DNA of 64,000 nucleotides from Myxococcus eversor (GTDB lineage: Bacteria > Myxococcota > Myxococcia > Myxococcales > Myxococcaceae), in contig NZ_JAAIXY010000007.1 of NCBI RefSeq assembly GCF_010894455.1, forward strand, positions 62,001 through 126,000. The letters run 5' to 3'. The notes under the pieces were generated by a model. It did no database searches and was not told where the DNA came from. It saw nothing but the letters and a program-made list of their open reading frames with translations. Each line of letters starts with the position of its first letter. Position 1 is the stretch's first letter. Position numbers and translations under genes: made by a program. This document shows positions 62,501 through 64,000 of this stretch, piece by piece.

Positions 62501-62658
62501 GCGGCCTCCACCTTCTGGTTCGACACCAGCGCGTCGATGTCCTTCCACGAAGAGAGCGCCTTGGCCTGCGCCGCTCGGGCCACGGGCGTGGCGAGCAGCA
62601 ACAGGGACAAGAGCGCCAGCGCGACAGCGGATGTCCAGGTCCGGAGGGTGTGGTGCAT
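56593..62658 (-). CDS. Secreted bacterial alpha-2-macroglobulin with intact thioester motif
   Basis: A 2021-residue protein from ATG 62658. The signal peptide lacks a lipobox Cys (LLLLATPVARAAQA), unlike E. coli YfhM. Several beta-rich macroglobulin domains follow; MG2-like features include TDRSVYRPLQKVQWK and the RVGEVARLLAISGFEGQ block. A Pro/Ala/Gly/Arg-rich segment at about 1215-1280 could be the bait region. The conserved VPDSVTAWSVWVHGL and PYVPRFLREGD blocks precede the helical thioester domain with YPYECSEQTLNRF, where Cys1484 of CSEQ can form the thioester with Gln. The C-terminal receptor-like domain ends VGPAK. It is expected to trap proteases in the periplasm or outside. No pbpC is adjacent. 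Confidence 0.9.
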   Translation of the reverse strand: MHHTLRTWTSAVALALLSLLLLATPVARAAQAKALSSWKDIDALVSNQKVEAAAQAAEARLNQARNGADESEWTRALIRTVQLRSALHGYETTVRFLREQPWPKGALARATLNLYYANALVTYAQVYSWEVRKRELVASTGPVDLKAWTYEQILTEAQRAYEDVWKQRQSLGAEPVKVLSEYVEPNTYPAGIRSTLRDAVSYLWVGLLADSTHWRAEQANEVFRLDLGSLLEGSPTVDLTDANIHPLVKVAAVLGDLEAWHRTGGRREAALEARMRRYEVLFQHFSEAEDRARIRQHLAAYLNAFRDVPWWSMGQGLLAEQENAAGHAVRAHGLAKACMQAYPKSLGASRCRTLAESLEAPDFRVTSMQSDGADRRSIEVTHRNVPVLYFRAFVLDVEARLKKVEDYNVLPYGDELMRYVRGRKPAATWSTQLPATPDFQLHRTYVTPPLKEKGTYVIMSSAHEDFREKGNRIEATFLAVTPWVALTRNAEGTSVEARILMGETGKPASEVLVRLIQMDYRSGFREAARARTNPQGDVSFPALPGQGYRTYLMVVGEGRGALLLPNGLAFYNRVSPSEQTSSLVFTDRSVYRPLQKVQWKVVAYSGRGDQARYQTQGQQGLVVRLIDPNHQEVERRQVRTNDFGSVAGEFTVPTGRLLGVWTVQVESGGSSSIRVEEYKRPTFEVTLKDPDAPLRLNRPATFKGEARYYFGLPVASGTVRWRAYREPVLPWWWWYDSSFISRQRQLVAAGSSSVEEDGGFKVTFTPEADERSARTPGLTWRYLVEADATDEGGETRSASRGFRLGFVAVEARVDTDTGFLREGTQAEVQLVRSTLNGAPQPGAGRWRLVALKQPAQPLMPADEPQPKPPFMEADPDAVSTPTPGDALQPRWLQNYNPQSVLARWADGAEQTKGTVQHGADGVARVKLPSLKAGAYRLHYETTDAFGQPFTVARELLVAGDRAPVSLASTLVAERSSVRVGEVARLLAISGFEGQPMLLDLYQGDTRVLRKSLVGGQTPAVVEVPVTEALRGGFTAVLTLVRDWQWVRFSENVFVPWDNKELSLEFATFRDKIRPGAKETFRVTVKGPKGAKVEAGAAELLAYMYDQSLDLFAPHSPPSVSSLYPPRMSSVDLQSSLAVGQTQWLVSHGYGAVYQWEPPSSDRLKFEDNYGLGGPGYRRYRNGNTRSMESFGGVSAPRPAPVARSESRAMRESDAAPPPPPGAPPMEEKAKASDKLQAQAGGPAQAEAAPAALRSNFAETAFWVPQLLTGADGSATLEFTVPDSVTAWSVWVHGLTRDLEGGSVQRTTRSVKELMVRPYVPRFLREGDRAVLEVVVNNASEQARQGTLTLDIIDPETKKSLLSEFGVKGASQNFTVAPGKGTNLRFPLTTPARVGTVAFRVEARAGNLSDGELRPLPVLPGRMHLAQSRFVTLKGPGSKTMRFDDLKKGGDPTRVNEQLVVTVDTQLFYAALQSLPYLVNYPYECSEQTLNRFVSSGILASLYAKYPAVAKMAKEMSQRPTRFETWDSVDPNRKMTLEETPWLEMAKGGADSDQDLVKVLDPKVARAERDAAMGKLRKAQTSSGGFPWWPGGPPSPYMTLYIVHGLSRAMEYGVEVPQDMTRDAWGYLARHYREEYAPKLAKKGQSWEFITFLNYVASAYPDASYTGEALTADERKEMLAFSFTHWKKHSPYLKGYLALTLKRAGRQTDALKVWDSVMDSAKTTEELGTYWAPEDRSWLWYNDTTETQAFALRVLTELKPKDERREGLVQWLLLDKKLNHWKSTRATAEALYALVKYLEAEGALGIREDAKVTVGPRVVQMEFAPDVYTGKKNQVVVPGPELQPETMSSVVVEKTTKGFAFASATWHFSTEKLPDEDRGDFFQVSRRYFRREREGREAVLQPLAEGTVLNPGDEVEVQISLRTKHAAEYVHLRDPRAAGLEPENAQSRHKYDLGIVWYEETRDSGTNFFFEWLPAGEYTFKYRVRANMAGTFRVGPATVQSMYAPEFTAYSTGAMLTVGPAK

Positions 62659-62707
62659 GGTCGGCACTCTAGACACATGAGGCCGACCGAGCGTTCCACA
62701 ATGCTCC

Positions 62708-63340
62708 TCAGGAAGTGGGTGTCGCTCCCGCCTCGCCCCCCGGCGCCTTGAGACGCAGGCCCACCAGATAGACCTCCATGCTGGCGCCGCGCGTTGCTTC
62801 TGGGCGAACCACCTTCACCTCCTCGAAGAGGGCGCGCACCTGGTTGCGGAAGTCCTCGAAGTCGCCCCCCATGAACACCTTCGCCACGAAGGACGAGCCC
62901 GGCCGACCGCGCGTCGCGGCCAGCTCCAGCGCCTTGCCCGCCAGCCGCAGACTGCGCGCCTCGTCGGTGGCCTTGATGCCGCTCGTCTTCGGCGCCATGT
63001 CGGAAATCACGGCGTCGAACGGACCGTCATGCAGCGCCGTCAGCTTCGCGTCGAAGTCGTCCGCGAGCACGTCCAGCACCGCGGTGCGCACGTGCCGCTG
63101 CATGAAGGGACGGATGGCGACGATGTCCACGCCAATCACCTGGCCCGACGTGCCCACGGCCTCCGCGAGAATCTGGAGGAACCCTCCGGGCGCGGCCCCC
63201 AGGTCGAGGACCACGTGGCCCTTCTTCACCATGGGGAAGCGCTTGATGAGCTCGTCCACCTTGAAGGCGGAGCGAGCCCGCAGGCCCTCCTGCTTGGCTT
63301 TCTGGAAATAGTGGTCTTTAGGACGGTAGGGCTTGCCCAT
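62708..63340 (-). CDS. rlmE: 23S rRNA 2'-O-ribose methyltransferase RlmE (FtsJ/RrmJ)
   Basis: A SAM-dependent methyltransferase of 210 residues that modifies the ribose of U2552 (E. coli numbering) in 23S rRNA. The catalytic K-D-K-E set is visible: Lys27 (ARSAFKVDEL), Asp114 (ISDMAPKTSG), Lys154 (FVAKVFMGGDF) and Glu189 (GASMEVYLVG). The SAM loop is VLDLGAAPGGFLQ. The start is ATG 63340, as in the family (MGKPYRPKDHY); an in-frame start seven codons upstream is less likely. In this window it lies 49 bases upstream of the macroglobulin gene on the same strand, and divergent from the small membrane protein. Confidence 0.93.
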   Translation of the reverse strand: MGKPYRPKDHYFQKAKQEGLRARSAFKVDELIKRFPMVKKGHVVLDLGAAPGGFLQILAEAVGTSGQVIGVDIVAIRPFMQRHVRTAVLDVLADDFDAKLTALHDGPFDAVISDMAPKTSGIKATDEARSLRLAGKALELAATRGRPGSSFVAKVFMGGDFEDFRNQVRALFEEVKVVRPEATRGASMEVYLVGLRLKAPGGEAGATPTS

Positions 63341-63437
63341 GTCAGAGGGGCTCCCTACCATCCGCTACTGTCTTCGGGAAGCCGGAGCAGTCGTGGGTGT
63401 GCAGGCCCGCGCAATGGCGATTCCGGAGGACGTTGCG

Positions 63438-63854
63438 ATGGGCACCCGGGGCTTGACGGCTGCGCTGTGTTTCACCCTGTTGTCGGCGGGTGGAGCGGTC
63501 TACTGCTACACCCGGGCGGACGCACTCCAGGTCCAGGGCCAGTGGCTGATGGAACGCGGCACCGCCCAGGCCGAGGAGTACGCGAACCGGCTGGACGGCA
63601 AGGCCGCGGACGCCCAGCTCAAGACCTTCGCCGAGCGGCGCGGCGTGCTGGAGAAGGCCCACCTGTGGGAGCGGGGCATGATGCTCGGTGTCCTGGCCGC
63701 GGCCATGGCCCTGGTGGGCGCCTACGTCCTGTTCCTGCTCAACCGCCTGGATGACCAGCTCCTGGATGCCCTGGGCGATTTGCGCCCCACCCCGCCCCCG
63801 TCGGCCGCTCCCTCGGAGCCCACGGGAGCACTCGTGTCCAGCCTTCAACGGTAG
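63438..63854 (+). CDS. Two-helix membrane protein with periplasmic helical loop, function unknown
   Basis: A 138-residue protein. ATG 63438 is chosen because GGAGGA sits seven bases upstream; ATGs at 63414 and 63333 in the same frame lack such a site. Hydrophobic segments at about 5-24 (LTAALCFTLLSAGGAVYCY) and about 82-102 (MMLGVLAAAMALVGAYVLFLL) flank a charged helical loop. The tail is Pro-rich. No family is recognised. Confidence 0.65.
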   Translation: MGTRGLTAALCFTLLSAGGAVYCYTRADALQVQGQWLMERGTAQAEEYANRLDGKAADAQLKTFAERRGVLEKAHLWERGMMLGVLAAAMALVGAYVLFLLNRLDDQLLDALGDLRPTPPPSAAPSEPTGALVSSLQR

Positions 63855-63913
63855 GACTCCCGAGGACCTTCGCGCGCTGGCACAATGGCGCCCCTGCTCT
63901 CGCGGAGGTGGCC

Positions 63914-64000
63914 ATGCCCGGCTGTGCGCACTGTGGACACACGCTCGACATCATCGGCAATCAGGTGGGACGCGGCGACACCTGTCCGCACTGTGAAGAG
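63914..64000 (+). CDS. Zinc-ribbon protein (C-terminus beyond window edge)
   Basis: The first 29 codons are visible. ATG at 63914 has GGAGG five bases upstream. Two CxHC pairs (CAHC, then CPHC 20 residues later) form a zinc-ribbon pattern of the rubredoxin type. The rest of the gene lies outside the window, so nothing can be said about its function. Confidence 0.6.
   Translation, partial: MPGCAHCGHTLDIIGNQVGRGDTCPHCEE

Overview
The window is very GC-rich, has strong G/C third positions throughout, and is densely packed with housekeeping genes. It also carries genes typical of gliding, predatory deltaproteobacteria: an AglZ-type pseudo-receiver/coiled-coil protein, a TolQ-TolR-TolR proton channel set, a Hanks-type kinase and several secreted or lipoproteins. 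Together these point to a chromosomal segment from the Myxococcaceae (Myxococcus/Corallococcus-like). I see no insertion sequence, prophage, CRISPR array, tRNA or rRNA.

Positions 1-13236, almost all on the minus strand, hold a DnaK-type Hsp70 (cut by the window edge) with its J-domain/TPR partner, argD, hslU, hslV, xerC, an EF-hand-like membrane protein, a small membrane protein, a beta-propeller lipoprotein and trmFO. Positions 13519-22735 hold a DksA-like protein (plus strand) facing a TolQ-TolR-TolR operon, then topA, dprA, a LysM protein, a CpoB-like TPR lipoprotein and pgeF. The set dprA-topA-trmFO-xerC-hslV-hslU reproduces, with insertions, a gene order known from Bacillus (dprA-topA-trmFO-codV-clpQ-clpY).

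Positions 22840-30912 hold a heme-c-motif diguanylate cyclase (plus strand) and, on the minus strand, an SGNH hydrolase, an HtrA protease, a GH57 glucan branching enzyme and a DUF4912 protein with peptide repeats. Divergent from the last is a GT4 glycosyltransferase with an 800-residue low-complexity tail, followed directly by aglZ. This is the most lineage-specific part of the window: a glucan-type enzyme set beside a motility regulator, with several repeat-rich proteins.

Positions 39179-49739 carry a MoxR ATPase, a patatin-like lipase, a branched-chain aminotransferase, a winged-helix AAA ATPase, a Fic-family protein whose catalytic His is replaced by Phe, a DHH phosphoesterase coupled to a cysteine desulfurase, and a beta-helix lipoprotein. 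Positions 49716-64000 carry a tiny Pro-rich gene, a TPR protein coupled to a Ser/Thr kinase, a 6S RNA gene with its own sigma-70-type promoter, 5-formyl-THF cyclo-ligase, a YmdB-type phosphodiesterase, tyrS, an EndoU-like secreted protein, a 2021-residue alpha-2-macroglobulin with an intact thioester motif, rlmE, a small membrane protein and the start of a zinc-ribbon gene.

Functions come from motifs read by eye, without any database search. Start codons were chosen from ribosome binding sites, overlaps and family lengths, and alternatives are given where the choice is open.
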